From Atopostipes sp. (GTDB taxonomy: Bacteria > Bacillota > Bacilli > Lactobacillales > Carnobacteriaceae_A): 42,262 nucleotides of DNA. Below, in pieces: positions 24,541 through 33,680 of the stretch; the stretch's first letter is position 1; the number at the start of each line of letters is the position of its first letter. The notes under the pieces were generated by a model. The model did not search any database. It was given only the letters and a program-made list of their open reading frames with translations, and was not told the DNA's origin. A program made the translations under genes and the position numbers. The stretch spans positions 1 through 42,262 of the forward strand of contig JARICH010000014.1 in NCBI GenBank assembly GCA_029257245.1, in the 5' to 3' direction.

Positions 24541-25635
24541 TTAGGAAATAATATGCAAGTCTTTACTGGTAGTTGTGAAGGACTGACAAGCATCTTTTGT
24601 TACGTAAACACAATCTTCTAAACGAATCCCAATCTCATCTTCAATATAAATACCGGGTTCGATTGAAAAACACATTCCTTCTTTTAAGATGGTGTCATTT
24701 GCCTCGTTAATACTAGGAAATTCATGGGCTGTTTTTCCGATACCATGACCTAAGCGGTGAGTAAAGTAATCGCCATAACCAGCATCTTCGATAACTTTTC
24801 GTGCGATTTGGTCTAGTGTACCTGCCCGTATTCCTGGTTTGACAGCTTCTTGCGCTTTTTCTTGAGCCTTTCGTACAATAGCATATAGCTCATTTGCTCT
24901 TTCATTAGGTTCACCGAATGCCACCATTCGAGTAACATCACTCGCATATCCATCAATAATAACCCCTAAGTCAAATAAGACGAGCTCATTTTTCTTCAGT
25001 TTTCTTTCACCTGGGTTACCGTGTGGACTTGCTGCATGATCACCAAACAAGACAAGTGTTGAGAAACTCATTTCACTGACGCCTCTTTTTTTCATTTCCA
25101 TATCAATTTCAGCAGCAACTTCTTGTTCTGTAATACCTTCTTTAAGTAATTTTCTACCGATTTCAAGCGCTTCATCTGCTAACTTTCCAGCGACAAGCAT
25201 CTTTTCAATTTCATCCTCTGTTTTGACTAAACGCATTTGTTCAATAAAACTAGTGATATTTGTAAAATTATCCGTGTTAAAATAATTTTGTAAATTGAAA
25301 TAACGCTCAACTGTTAAATTACCCTCATCCACAGCAATTAGATTCACCTGATCGACGAGCTTTTCTGCTTCATTTTGGATAATTAACCATGGATCTTCAT
25401 CATCTGTATAAGAATAGACATTATCAACATTTGACTGTTGCACTGCTTCACTTTCTTCTAAACTGGGTACAAAAAGAAAATGATCGTCTTGTGTAACGAC
25501 GTAAGCGACTATTCTTTCATGAGGATTGCTTTCAAAGTTTGTAAAATAGGCAACACTGTTTGGATTATCTTGATATACAAGATCAATCTTCTGATCAACC
25601 ATTTGTTTTTGTAATGCCATTAATTTTTTATTCAT
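24541..25635 (-). CDS. pepQ: Xaa-Pro dipeptidase (M24)
   Basis: 364 residues; TTAGGAGC precedes the ATG on the minus strand. An N-terminal creatinase-like domain (about 1-125) precedes the pita-bread M24 domain. Metal ligands seen: Asp in LFDLGVIIDGYASDVTR (two), His in HRLGHGIG, Glu in SIEPGIY and Glu in GIRLED. It cleaves dipeptides ending in proline inside the cell. It is divergent from ccpA, an arrangement known from lactobacilli, so carbon control by CcpA is likely through the shared intergenic region. Confidence 0.92.
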   Translation of the reverse strand: MNKKLMALQKQMVDQKIDLVYQDNPNSVAYFTNFESNPHERIVAYVVTQDDHFLFVPSLEESEAVQQSNVDNVYSYTDDEDPWLIIQNEAEKLVDQVNLIAVDEGNLTVERYFNLQNYFNTDNFTNITSFIEQMRLVKTEDEIEKMLVAGKLADEALEIGRKLLKEGITEQEVAAEIDMEMKKRGVSEMSFSTLVLFGDHAASPHGNPGERKLKKNELVLFDLGVIIDGYASDVTRMVAFGEPNERANELYAIVRKAQEKAQEAVKPGIRAGTLDQIARKVIEDAGYGDYFTHRLGHGIGKTAHEFPSINEANDTILKEGMCFSIEPGIYIEDEIGIRLEDCVYVTKDACQSFTTTSKDLHIIS

Positions 25636-25726
25636 TTTAAAGCTCCTAACTTCTTTTGCTGTCTATTATACCATGTAAAAGAGCGAGACAAAAACTCAAA
25701 TAAGTAAAAAAATACTAATTTACTTA

Positions 25727-25740
25727 TGTTAGCGCTTTAA
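25727..25740. promoter_or_regulatory. Candidate cre site between pepQ and ccpA
   Basis: TGTTAGCGCTTTAA resembles the CcpA operator consensus TGWAANCGNTNWCA with two mismatches and has the palindromic core AGCGCT. It lies just upstream of the ccpA -35. Autoregulation of ccpA and control of pepQ would fit its place. Confidence 0.5.
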
Positions 25741-25745
25741 ATCAA

Positions 25746-25774
25746 TTGTAATAGCTTTCAAAATTTGGTAAACT
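25746..25774 (+). promoter_or_regulatory. Promoter of ccpA
   Basis: TTGTAA (25746-25751), 17 bases, TAAACT (25769-25774); the start codon follows 51 bases later. The cre-like site ends six bases before the -35. Confidence 0.65.
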
Positions 25775-25825
25775 GCTAGGAGAGTAAACTAATATAAAAT
25801 TCAGATAGAGAAAAGAGGATACAAG

Positions 25826-26815
25826 ATGGCAAAACAGACTGTCACGATTTATGATGTTGCTAGAGAAGCTGGCGTATCAATGGCAACTGTATCAAGAGTA
25901 GTTAACCACAATCCAAATGTTAAACCATCGACTAGACAAAAAGTAGAAGATGTTATTAAACGTTTAAAATATAGACCGAATGCTGTTGCTAGAGGTTTAG
26001 CAAGTAAAAAAACGACAACGGTGGGAGTCATCATACCAGATGTAACAAATTTATATTTTTCATCCCTAGCTAAAGGTATTGATGATATTGCTTCGATGTA
26101 TAATTATAATATTATTTTGGCTAGTTCAGATGGCGATACCGAAAAAGAGATTCGGGTTTTGCATACTGTCTTAGCTCAACAAGTAGATGGTGTAATTTTT
26201 ATGGGGAATAAACTAAAAGAGGAAGTTCGAAAAGAAATCGAATTAACCGACACCCCTGTTGTATTAGCTGGAACACTTGATGAAAAAGATAAATTACCTA
26301 CAATAGGAATTAATTATAAAGAGGCAACAAAAGATGCAACGAAGTTCTTGATCAATCAAGGCCATGAAAAAATAGCCCTAATTGGCTTAGATATGCAATC
26401 TAAAAAGCATAGCTTGATTTTAGAAGGCTATCAAGAAGCATTAGGAAATTTAGAAGAAACAAGTATTCGAGTAGATGAAGACTTAACAACATTTGAACCG
26501 AATGAAGTTGTTGATCAATTAGTGGAAGGTCAATTAAATGCTGCAGTAGTTGAAGATGATCGAATTGCTGTATATTTATTAAATCAGTTATTTGCTCAGG
26601 GGATAAGCGTACCAGATGATTTTGAAATCATTACCTTAAATAATTCACCTCTCGTAAAAATAGCGCGACCGAATTTAACCAGTATTTCTCAGCCACTGTA
26701 TGATATTGGAGCAGTTGCCATGCGACTGTTAACAAAATTAATGAATGAAGAAGAAGCAGAAGAACTAAATATATCTCTGCCTTATAAAATTAGAGAAGCG
26801 GGAAGTACAAAGTAA
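25826..26815 (+). CDS. ccpA: Catabolite control protein A (LacI family)
   Basis: 329 residues, ATG 25826 behind AAGAGGA. The N-terminal helix-turn-helix TIYDVAREAGVSMATVSRVVN is the LacI-family DNA-binding unit, with the hinge helix NAVARGLASK (about 50-60). A periplasmic-binding-type effector domain begins near TTTVGVIIPDVTN. CcpA with HPr-Ser46-P represses or activates genes of carbon metabolism. Length and the tail SISQPLYDIGAVAMRLLTKLMN match CcpA of lactic acid bacteria. It is a single-gene unit. Confidence 0.95.
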   Translation: MAKQTVTIYDVAREAGVSMATVSRVVNHNPNVKPSTRQKVEDVIKRLKYRPNAVARGLASKKTTTVGVIIPDVTNLYFSSLAKGIDDIASMYNYNIILASSDGDTEKEIRVLHTVLAQQVDGVIFMGNKLKEEVRKEIELTDTPVVLAGTLDEKDKLPTIGINYKEATKDATKFLINQGHEKIALIGLDMQSKKHSLILEGYQEALGNLEETSIRVDEDLTTFEPNEVVDQLVEGQLNAAVVEDDRIAVYLLNQLFAQGISVPDDFEIITLNNSPLVKIARPNLTSISQPLYDIGAVAMRLLTKLMNEEEAEELNISLPYKIREAGSTK

Positions 26816-26831
26816 TAAAGTTTCCCGTTAA

Positions 26832-26880
26832 ACAATAAAAAGCGTAGATAGGTATTTCTCCTATCTACGCTTTTTATTGT
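26832..26880. terminator. Bidirectional terminator ccpA/PBP
   Basis: A perfect 21-bp stem (26832-26852 with 26860-26880), core GCGTAGATAGG and CCTATCTACGC, loop of seven bases, A and T runs at the ends. Confidence 0.92.
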
Positions 26881-26886
26881 TATTTA

Positions 26887-29451
26887 CTACTCAGCTTCTT
26901 CTTCAGCTTCTTCTTCAGCTTCTTCTTCGGCTTCTTCTTCAGCCTCTTTTTCAGCTTCTTCTTTTTTCTTTTTCTCTTCTTTTTCTTTCTCTTCTTTCTC
27001 TTTCTCTTCTTTCTCTTTTTTCTTCTTCTCTTCGTCTTTCTTGTTTTCGTCTGTTTCTTTTCTAGGTCTTTTAGGTTGAGCAGTCCGTCCTGTCCAAAAA
27101 CCTTGAAGTTCACTATTGGTTGCACCAATTGCAAAATTATAAATTGTTGTGCCAGGAACATTGTCTTTAGCGAAAAATTCTGTTTTGTTTTCACCTGAAA
27201 TTCTAGCACTTTGACCATTAGGAAGAGTGACTGACCCGGATTTCATGCCAGTTAACGCACTAACCGATTGTCTGACGACGCTACCATCAGAAGGTTGACT
27301 CATTCTTTCTGATAAACCAATTAAATCTGAGTTCGTATCATAGACTGCATTCATTACATTTGACCAATTACGGATATTCCTTCTTGAAGGACTTAAACCA
27401 CCAAAATTAGATAAATGTAGTTTTTGATTATCGTAGCCCATCCAGGAAACATAAGAAATTTTAGGGGTTACTCCTGCATACCAAACATCCATAAAATCAT
27501 TGGTTGTACCTGTTTTTGAAGCTAAATCAGGATTAAATTTTAGATAGGAATTTACACTCCGAGCAGTTCCGACTTTAGAAACATCTCTTAGCATGTCGTA
27601 TAAAAGATAGTTTGTTGCTTCAGACCAGACACGCGTAGGGTTTGTTTCATGTTCATAAATCACTTCATCATTTTTATTTATAATCTTTTCAATGACATAA
27701 GGTTCATTATAAACCCCTTTATTTCCAATTGCTGCATAAGCCGCAGCCAGTTCAGTAGGAGTTGGACCTTTATTATATGCACCTAAGGAAGTAGATGCTT
27801 GACCAAATTCATAATCTTCTATAGCTTCTGAGCCAATTCCCATTGCTCGAACATATTTTTCAGGATTAATATTATTTTTTAACATAGCCATATAAATTTT
27901 TGTGTTCGGGATATTTTGTGATACAGCTAGCCAACGTCGCGCGCTATCCCAGGAATTAGTTGTTCTACCATAGTTGGTAATGGGATGAGTGCCTGATCCA
28001 CCATCGGGTACAAATAATTCAGTGTCAGGAATAATTGTTGCTGGCGTAATAAAGTTCTCGGCAAGAGCAGGCCCATAAGTTACTAAGGGTTTGATGGCTG
28101 AGCCAGTTCCCCGACGCATGTCAAATGCGTTATTGTATTCATTAATCTCATAATCTCTCCCACCGACAAAGGCAACAACTCGACCGGTTGAGTTTTCAAT
28201 TAAAGAACCACCAACTTGTACAGGGTATTCAGTTGTAACATTTTCACCCTCGTCATTTTCAACGGTTATCGTTCGAGTATCTCCGAATGAACTTTGGGTT
28301 TCTCTGATTTTGTTTTCGATTGCGTTATGAACAAGAGGATCAATTGTACTATATACTTCATAGCCACCATTTCTTAATTCAGCATCGGCTTTTTCTTCAT
28401 AGTCAGCTTTTAACTCAGGCTGATCGATTAAATCATCCATGGTTCGTTCATCATTTTCTAAAAGTTGTTTAACTATAATTTTACGAGCTTCACGTTCCAC
28501 TAGATCGTAAACATATGAACGGCTAGGATTTTTCTCTTCTTCACCTGTGCTAACTAAGAAATCTGCTTGTAAATCGTAGCTTCTTGCTCCTTCGTAATCA
28601 ATTTTATTAATATAACCTTCTCTGTGCATACTATAGAGAACATCTTTTTGGCGAGCTAAACCTGCTGTCATATCTTCTTTAAGCTCTCCATATTGGGTAT
28701 AAGGACTATAAGAAATAGGACTTTTAGGAAGACCTGCTAAAAAAGCTGCTTGCGGTAAATTAAGTTCATCAGGTTCGACACCAAAAATACCTTGCGAAGC
28801 TTCAACAATGCCCGCGATATTTTGCCCTAAATTATTTCGGCCAAAAGGTGAGACATTGATATAAGCTTCTAGAATCTCATCTTTATTAAATTTGTTTTCA
28901 ACATCCATTGCGTAGAGCATCTCAGTTGCTTTACGTGAATGAGTGACTTCGCTTGTTAAAACCTGTTGTTTGATTAACTGCTGAGTAATTGTTGAGCCAC
29001 CTGTGACTGAGTCAGCACCTGAGAGTTCTTGTGCAGCAGCCCGTATAATTGCTTTAGGAACAATCCCTTTATGTTCGTAAAAGTTCTCATCTTCTGTCGC
29101 AATAATTGCATTAATCAAAATTGGTGAAACTTGATCGAGACTAGTGGGGGTTCTTAGTAGGTCTGATCGTAAATCACTTATTTTAGAATGATCAACATAG
29201 TACATAGTAGATTTTTGATTATAATTATAAAGGCTTGTTTGTAATTCAGACTGACTTAGTTTGGGCGAGTCTTCGACCAATGAAGCAAAATACCCTAAGG
29301 CAATGCCCCCAACTAAACTAGCAAGAACAAAAACAAAAAGAGTCACTACTGCAAAAAAGCCTTTAGTGACTTGATAACTCGAATTAAAATAAACGAAAAA
29401 CTTATTTAGTATATTATTATTTGAAATATTTTCTTTAGACTTCGAACTCAT
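26887..29451 (-). CDS. Class A penicillin-binding protein (PBP1A type)
   Basis: 854 residues; the ATG has a perfect AAGGAGG on the minus strand. A cytosolic start and one membrane helix (about 30-56) precede a GT51 glycosyltransferase domain with catalytic Glu120 (ATEDENFYEHKG) and GGSTITQQ (151-158). The transpeptidase domain has SAIK (Ser451-Lys454), SQN (511-513) and KTG (646-648). It polymerises and cross-links peptidoglycan outside the membrane. About the last 65 residues form an extracellular tail of Lys/Glu and Glu/Ala repeats, unusual in composition and encoded by short tandem repeats. Orthology to PBP1a of streptococci or enterococci is likely but not certain. Confidence 0.93.
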   Translation of the reverse strand: MSSKSKENISNNNILNKFFVYFNSSYQVTKGFFAVVTLFVFVLASLVGGIALGYFASLVEDSPKLSQSELQTSLYNYNQKSTMYYVDHSKISDLRSDLLRTPTSLDQVSPILINAIIATEDENFYEHKGIVPKAIIRAAAQELSGADSVTGGSTITQQLIKQQVLTSEVTHSRKATEMLYAMDVENKFNKDEILEAYINVSPFGRNNLGQNIAGIVEASQGIFGVEPDELNLPQAAFLAGLPKSPISYSPYTQYGELKEDMTAGLARQKDVLYSMHREGYINKIDYEGARSYDLQADFLVSTGEEEKNPSRSYVYDLVEREARKIIVKQLLENDERTMDDLIDQPELKADYEEKADAELRNGGYEVYSTIDPLVHNAIENKIRETQSSFGDTRTITVENDEGENVTTEYPVQVGGSLIENSTGRVVAFVGGRDYEINEYNNAFDMRRGTGSAIKPLVTYGPALAENFITPATIIPDTELFVPDGGSGTHPITNYGRTTNSWDSARRWLAVSQNIPNTKIYMAMLKNNINPEKYVRAMGIGSEAIEDYEFGQASTSLGAYNKGPTPTELAAAYAAIGNKGVYNEPYVIEKIINKNDEVIYEHETNPTRVWSEATNYLLYDMLRDVSKVGTARSVNSYLKFNPDLASKTGTTNDFMDVWYAGVTPKISYVSWMGYDNQKLHLSNFGGLSPSRRNIRNWSNVMNAVYDTNSDLIGLSERMSQPSDGSVVRQSVSALTGMKSGSVTLPNGQSARISGENKTEFFAKDNVPGTTIYNFAIGATNSELQGFWTGRTAQPKRPRKETDENKKDEEKKKKEKEEKEKEEKEKEEKKKKEEAEKEAEEEAEEEAEEEAEEEAE
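26891..26962 (-). repeat. Six 12-bp repeats at 3' end of PBP gene
   Basis: Six units of 12 bases (type TCAGCTTCTTCT on the plus strand) encode repeats of E-E-A-E in the PBP tail. Four nearly identical units are followed by two that have diverged. A second purine/pyrimidine-skewed run (about 26963-27040) encodes the K/E part. Such repeats are prone to slippage, and units of 12 bases keep the frame. Confidence 0.9.
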
Positions 29452-29579
29452 TTCTTAACCTCCTTAACTAAATATAAAAATTAGTTAGTATAATAAATTT
29501 TATTATAGCAAACCAGTATTGTATTAGCAAAGCATCTGTGAATAAAAGAAAAGAAAGGAGAATAAAAAATAAAGTTAAT

Positions 29580-29608
29580 ATATTACAAAAAAAATAAATT
29601 TGTAATAT
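29580..29608. promoter_or_regulatory. Perfect inverted repeat upstream of NlpC/P60 gene
   Basis: ATATTACAAA (29580-29589) and TTTGTAATAT (29599-29608) are perfect 10-base arms around a nine-base A/T spacer. No T tract follows, so it is not a normal terminator. It lies 44 bases upstream of the likely -10 and may be an operator. The AT-rich sequence raises the chance of coincidence. Confidence 0.4.
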
Positions 29609-29612
29609 GAAA

Positions 29613-29629
29613 GATACAATCTCATAACA
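29613..29629 (-). promoter_or_regulatory. WalR-like box upstream of NlpC/P60 gene
   Basis: Read on the minus strand: TGTTAT-GAGAT-TGTATC, which fits the WalR consensus at 11 of 12 positions. It has the same orientation as the perfect box before the M23 gene and ends where the -35 of the promoter would begin (the -10 TATAAT is at 29652-29657). Confidence 0.4.
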
Positions 29630-29716
29630 ATAACATGGTATAGTTTAATCATATAATAAAGAAAAGTGAAATAAATAAAATACATGACAAAAAATATACA
29701 TTCGGAGGTACAAGCA

Positions 29717-31138
29717 TTGAAGAATAAATTACTTAGAACACTCCTAACATCCTCTATATTAATCAGTTCAGTGGTAAGTGTAGCACCTGTTCTCGCGAAC
29801 GATTTAGCTACTGAAATAGAAGAAGCTGAGAATCAAGCAAGAGAAGATCAACAAGCTGCTGATAGTTTAGAGTCCTTAATGAATCAAATTACAAATGAAA
29901 TGACTAGTACGCAATCCGCATTAAATCATTTAAATAGTGAAATTGAGACGAATGAACAATTTTTAAAAGATGCAGTGCAAGAATTAGAAAAATCTCAGCA
30001 AGAAATGATTATACTAGAAGATGAAATCAGTCTCTTAGAAGAAAATATTGAAAAACGATCTGAACAACTAGAAGAACAAGCAAGAAAAGTTCAGGTTAAT
30101 GGGAATTCTACCTCTTATATTGATTTTGTTTTAATGGCTGAATCATTGACTGATGTCTTTGCACGGATCGATGTCGTTTCTACAGTCGTTAATACAAGCA
30201 GTCAGATGATTGATGATCAAATAAGAGACAAAGAATCCGTTGTTGAAAAAACAGCAGAAACAGAAAGAAAAATTGTTCAGCAAAATGCATTAGCAGAAGA
30301 ATTGGAAAACAGCTCTGCTCAATTAGAAAGTCAGAGAATCTCACAAGAAGCGTTAGTTGCACAATTAGAGATGGAGCAAACAACAGTAGCTAGTGAAAGA
30401 GAAGTCCTACTTGCCCGACGTAATGATGCGCTAAGACGTGCTGAAGAACTAGAAACTGACCAAGAAGTTGCGCGATTAGCTGCAGCCGAGGCAGATCAAA
30501 ATAGACAAGAAGAAAACTTATCACGTCCAGCTTCTTCTCAAATTGGAACTGTAAGTGAAACAACAAGTACAAATAATGAATCAAGTAACAGTGAATCAAG
30601 CAATAATGAATCAACAACTAGTCCATCGACTAGCTCAACAAATAATTCTAATAATAATCAATCTGAAAATAATCAACCAGCAACTCCAGCTCCTGCACCG
30701 GAACAGGAACCAGAGCCAGCCAGACCAAGTCCAAAACCTGAGTCAAAACCAAAACCAAAACCAAAACCAGATCCTGCACCAGTTCCGGCACCGTCAGGAA
30801 ATGTTTTATCGATAGCTAGTCAGTATATAGGAACACCTTATTTATACGGTGGAACTACTACAAGAGCCTTCGATTGTTCTGGTTATACTAGTCATGTTTT
30901 TTCTCAAGCAGGTAAAAGTATTCCGCGAAACTCAGCAGCTCAATATGCAAGATCGACAAAAGTTTCAAACCCACAGCCAGGAGATTTAGTGTTCTTTGGT
31001 AGTGGATCAGTTAGCCACGTAGGAATCTACGTAGGAGGCGGACGTTTTATTGGGTCACAGACAAGTACTGGAGTAGCCTATGCTAGTTTAACTAGCGGAT
31101 ACTGGAGTACACGTATCATTGGATACGGACGTTATTAA
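29717..31138 (+). CDS. Secreted coiled-coil NlpC/P60 hydrolase
   Basis: 473 residues from TTG 29717, which has GGAGG at 29704-29708 and opens a clean signal peptide (MKNKLLRTLLTSSILISS, cut near VLA-N). An earlier ATG at 29684 has no ribosome-binding site and would spoil the signal. A long coiled coil (about 30-265) is followed by a low-complexity Ser/Asn/Thr stretch, a Pro/Lys/Glu linker (KPKPKPKPDPAPVPAP), and a C-terminal NlpC/P60 domain with catalytic Cys387 (FDCSGY) and His434 (SHVGIYVG). It probably splits peptidoglycan during cell separation, as PcsB- or P60-like enzymes do. The layout is like that of the M23 protein at 6793, with a different catalytic domain. Confidence 0.92.
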   Translation: MKNKLLRTLLTSSILISSVVSVAPVLANDLATEIEEAENQAREDQQAADSLESLMNQITNEMTSTQSALNHLNSEIETNEQFLKDAVQELEKSQQEMIILEDEISLLEENIEKRSEQLEEQARKVQVNGNSTSYIDFVLMAESLTDVFARIDVVSTVVNTSSQMIDDQIRDKESVVEKTAETERKIVQQNALAEELENSSAQLESQRISQEALVAQLEMEQTTVASEREVLLARRNDALRRAEELETDQEVARLAAAEADQNRQEENLSRPASSQIGTVSETTSTNNESSNSESSNNESTTSPSTSSTNNSNNNQSENNQPATPAPAPEQEPEPARPSPKPESKPKPKPKPDPAPVPAPSGNVLSIASQYIGTPYLYGGTTTRAFDCSGYTSHVFSQAGKSIPRNSAAQYARSTKVSNPQPGDLVFFGSGSVSHVGIYVGGGRFIGSQTSTGVAYASLTSGYWSTRIIGYGRY

Positions 31139-31143
31139 AAAAT

Positions 31144-31190
31144 AAAAAACATCTTTCAAGTTCTATTAAGAACTTGAAAGATGTTTTTTT
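31144..31190. terminator. Bidirectional terminator NlpC/P60 gene and pepF
   Basis: A 21-base stem: 31144-31164 pairs with 31169-31189 (core CATCTTTCAAGTTCT / AGAACTTGAAAGATG), four-base loop. It lies between convergent genes. Confidence 0.92.
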
Positions 31191-31206
31191 ATGTTGATTA
31201 ATAGTT

Positions 31207-33012
31207 TTAGATATAATCTTCCGTTAATTCTAGGAAATAATCGATATCCTCATGAACTTGTTCAATGGCATCTTGCCAAAAATCAGTTTCAGTTAAATCG
31301 ACTGCTAAATGTTTTTGAGCAAGATCTTCTGTTGACATGCTAGCTGTATCTCTTAATAATGCAATATAGTCTTCTTCAAAATCCACTCCAGAATCAAGAG
31401 CTCTTGCGTAAATTCCTAAACTAAAGAAATAACCAAAAGTATATGGGAAATTATAGAAAGGTACGCCTGTACTATAAAAATGAAGCTTCGCCGCCCAAAA
31501 CATTGGGTGATAAGTTTCTAAGGAATTTTCGTAAGCTTCTTTTTGAGCATCTAACATCAGTTCCGATAATCGGTCTGCGGATACGATCCCTTTTAGCCGT
31601 TCTTCATAGAAACTTTTTTCGAAAAGATAACGGGCATGAATATTCATCATCATCACAGCACTTTGAGCAATTTTCTGGTCTAATAAGCTAATTTTTTCTT
31701 CTGTCGAGCTTGCGTTTTGAATGGTTGCATCTGCAACGACCAATTCTGCATAAGTGGAAGCTGTTTCTGCGACATTCATCGCATAGCTTTGGTTCAAGGA
31801 AGGTAGATCACGTAAAACTGAGCTGTGGAAAGCATGGCCAAGTTCATGAGCTAAAGTAGCGACATTATCAGAACTACCTGAGAAAGTCATGAAAATTCTT
31901 GATTCTTCGGATTCAGGAAGATTTGCACAGTAACCACCGGGTCTCTTTCCAGGACGATCTTCAGCTTCAATCCATTGCTCAGAAAATGCTCGTTGTGCTA
32001 AATCGGCCATTTTAGGATTAGAATGATTAAAGTTTTCTATAATAAAGTCAGCAGCCTCAGAAAAAGAATATCTTTTTTCTTCATATTCACCTAGGTTGAT
32101 TGAAGCAGTGACATCGAGCCAAGATAGTTTATCTACTTTTAATAATTCAGCTTTACGCTCTAGATATTTAACTACTTTTCCTTTGTTTTCGGAAATAGTA
32201 TCCCACATGGCATCGAGCGTTTTGCTTTCCATTCGATTATATTCGAGTGGAGTAGTCATGAAATCCTTGATATTATGGGCTTCATAATCAGCGAGCCGAA
32301 AACCGGCTAAGTGATTTAAAGTCGTTGCAAAAAGATCAGCTTTTTCAGACCAAGTTTTCTCCCATATGGCTAACATTTCTTGACGTTTTTCAAAATCTTT
32401 CTCAGCATTAATTATATTTTCAGCTTGTCCTGCTGAATAAGAAGTAATTTCTCCATCTTTTTCTAAAGGAACTTCAATACTTGCGACTAATTCATCATAC
32501 ATATTCCCCCAAGCATGGAAACCATCAATTGAAAGATTATTCAATAATTCTTCTTCTTTAGTGGATAACAATTTTTGTGCTTGATTTCTAATTTCAGTTA
32601 ATGGAAAAGAGGAAGGTTTAAAAGTTTTTTTGTCAAGCATCTTATTAAAATGATCATCTGAAATTTCAGCGATTTTCTTTTGTAAACTAATAAAAATATT
32701 GTTTAAATCTTTTGATAAATTGGATACTTTATTCAAATTAATTCTTGCTTTTGTATCGCTAACATCAGCAGAAGCTAGACCAGACATGAAAGTTCGGCTT
32801 TCACCGATTCTTTTAACCAAATCTTCACGTACAGTTAGAATTTCTTCGAAGACTTTAAATTCTGGCGCATCTTCCGTAATTTCCCAATTCTTCACCAATC
32901 GTTCAAAGTCTGTTAGTTTTTCACTCAAGCTTTCTACTTCTTGGTAAAATTCTGTGGAATCACTCCCACCTGGAAATACGCTTTCCATATCCCAAGTATT
33001 TTGATATTTCAT
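31207..33012 (-). CDS. pepF: Oligoendopeptidase F (M3 family)
   Basis: 601 residues, full length for PepF; AAAGGAAG precedes the ATG on the minus strand. The zinc motif HELGH is at 389-393 (ATLAHELGHAFHS), with the third ligand Glu expected in the NVAETASTYAELV stretch. No signal peptide, so it acts in the cytosol on oligopeptides of about 7-17 residues. Neighbours are unrelated, and it appears monocistronic. Confidence 0.94.
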   Translation of the reverse strand: MKYQNTWDMESVFPGGSDSTEFYQEVESLSEKLTDFERLVKNWEITEDAPEFKVFEEILTVREDLVKRIGESRTFMSGLASADVSDTKARINLNKVSNLSKDLNNIFISLQKKIAEISDDHFNKMLDKKTFKPSSFPLTEIRNQAQKLLSTKEEELLNNLSIDGFHAWGNMYDELVASIEVPLEKDGEITSYSAGQAENIINAEKDFEKRQEMLAIWEKTWSEKADLFATTLNHLAGFRLADYEAHNIKDFMTTPLEYNRMESKTLDAMWDTISENKGKVVKYLERKAELLKVDKLSWLDVTASINLGEYEEKRYSFSEAADFIIENFNHSNPKMADLAQRAFSEQWIEAEDRPGKRPGGYCANLPESEESRIFMTFSGSSDNVATLAHELGHAFHSSVLRDLPSLNQSYAMNVAETASTYAELVVADATIQNASSTEEKISLLDQKIAQSAVMMMNIHARYLFEKSFYEERLKGIVSADRLSELMLDAQKEAYENSLETYHPMFWAAKLHFYSTGVPFYNFPYTFGYFFSLGIYARALDSGVDFEEDYIALLRDTASMSTEDLAQKHLAVDLTETDFWQDAIEQVHEDIDYFLELTEDYI

Positions 33013-33142
33013 TTAGATCTTCCTTTCATATTTTACTTTATTAGTTTCTATTTTACCGAAAATAGGATAAAATAACGAATATTGCGAGTAATAATGGTAA
33101 TATAAAGATGGAAACTCTATCGATTTAGATTAGGATGATTAA

Positions 33143-33634
33143 ATGAATCAAAAAATAAATTGGAAAGACAATTTGTACTTAGCAGTCCCTTTTGTAATCA
33201 TGTTTATTTTATATCAAAGTAGCTCCATGACTTATGAAGAACAGAGCTTGTTGGTAACGATGGAATCAGTTTTGGACAAGCAGCCATTTTATAATTTCTT
33301 CTCTTCGATTGAGTTTTTTTACGGAGGAGAACTCATTGCGATTCAGGAAATCGGCTATTATTCATTTGTTGAATTTTTTATACGCAAAGGAGCCCACTTT
33401 TTTACTTACTTTTGGATTGGTTTTTTCTGGCTACTCGGCCTAAGGAAAAGAGTGCGCCATGAATGGTTGACGATTCTATTATCTGTATTACTAGCAATTG
33501 GCTACGCATCTTTTGATGAACTCAGACAGAGCTTTAATCCTGGACGAACGGCTTTGATGGCTGATGTATTATTGGATAGTGCAGGGGCAAGTGTTGGTGT
33601 TTTATTAGCCAATATTCTAACTAGAAAAAAATAA
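33143..33634 (+). CDS. VanZ-like membrane protein
   Basis: 163 residues, ATG 33143 with AGGATG shortly before. Four hydrophobic segments; the VanZ-family signature is the pair KGAHFFTYFWIGFFWLLGL and YASFDELRQSFNPGRTALMADVLLDSAGASVG (short cores: DELRQSF and GRTALMADVLLDSAG). VanZ-like proteins are widespread and mostly uncharacterised; only the VanZ of Tn1546 is linked to teicoplanin resistance, so no resistance claim follows. The next gene is 46 bases downstream. Confidence 0.88.
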   Translation: MNQKINWKDNLYLAVPFVIMFILYQSSSMTYEEQSLLVTMESVLDKQPFYNFFSSIEFFYGGELIAIQEIGYYSFVEFFIRKGAHFFTYFWIGFFWLLGLRKRVRHEWLTILLSVLLAIGYASFDELRQSFNPGRTALMADVLLDSAGASVGVLLANILTRKK

Positions 33635-33680
33635 TATAATTTATTATAAAATCGTTTTAACTTAAATGGGAGAGAATAAA

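Noticed and set aside
26877-27218. Leucine-rich plus-strand and K/R-rich minus-strand frames
   Set aside because: Both are other-frame readings of the PBP tail repeats.
33143-33634. Glycopeptide resistance by VanZ
   Set aside because: The VanZ-like family is broad and no van genes are near; no resistance claim is justified.
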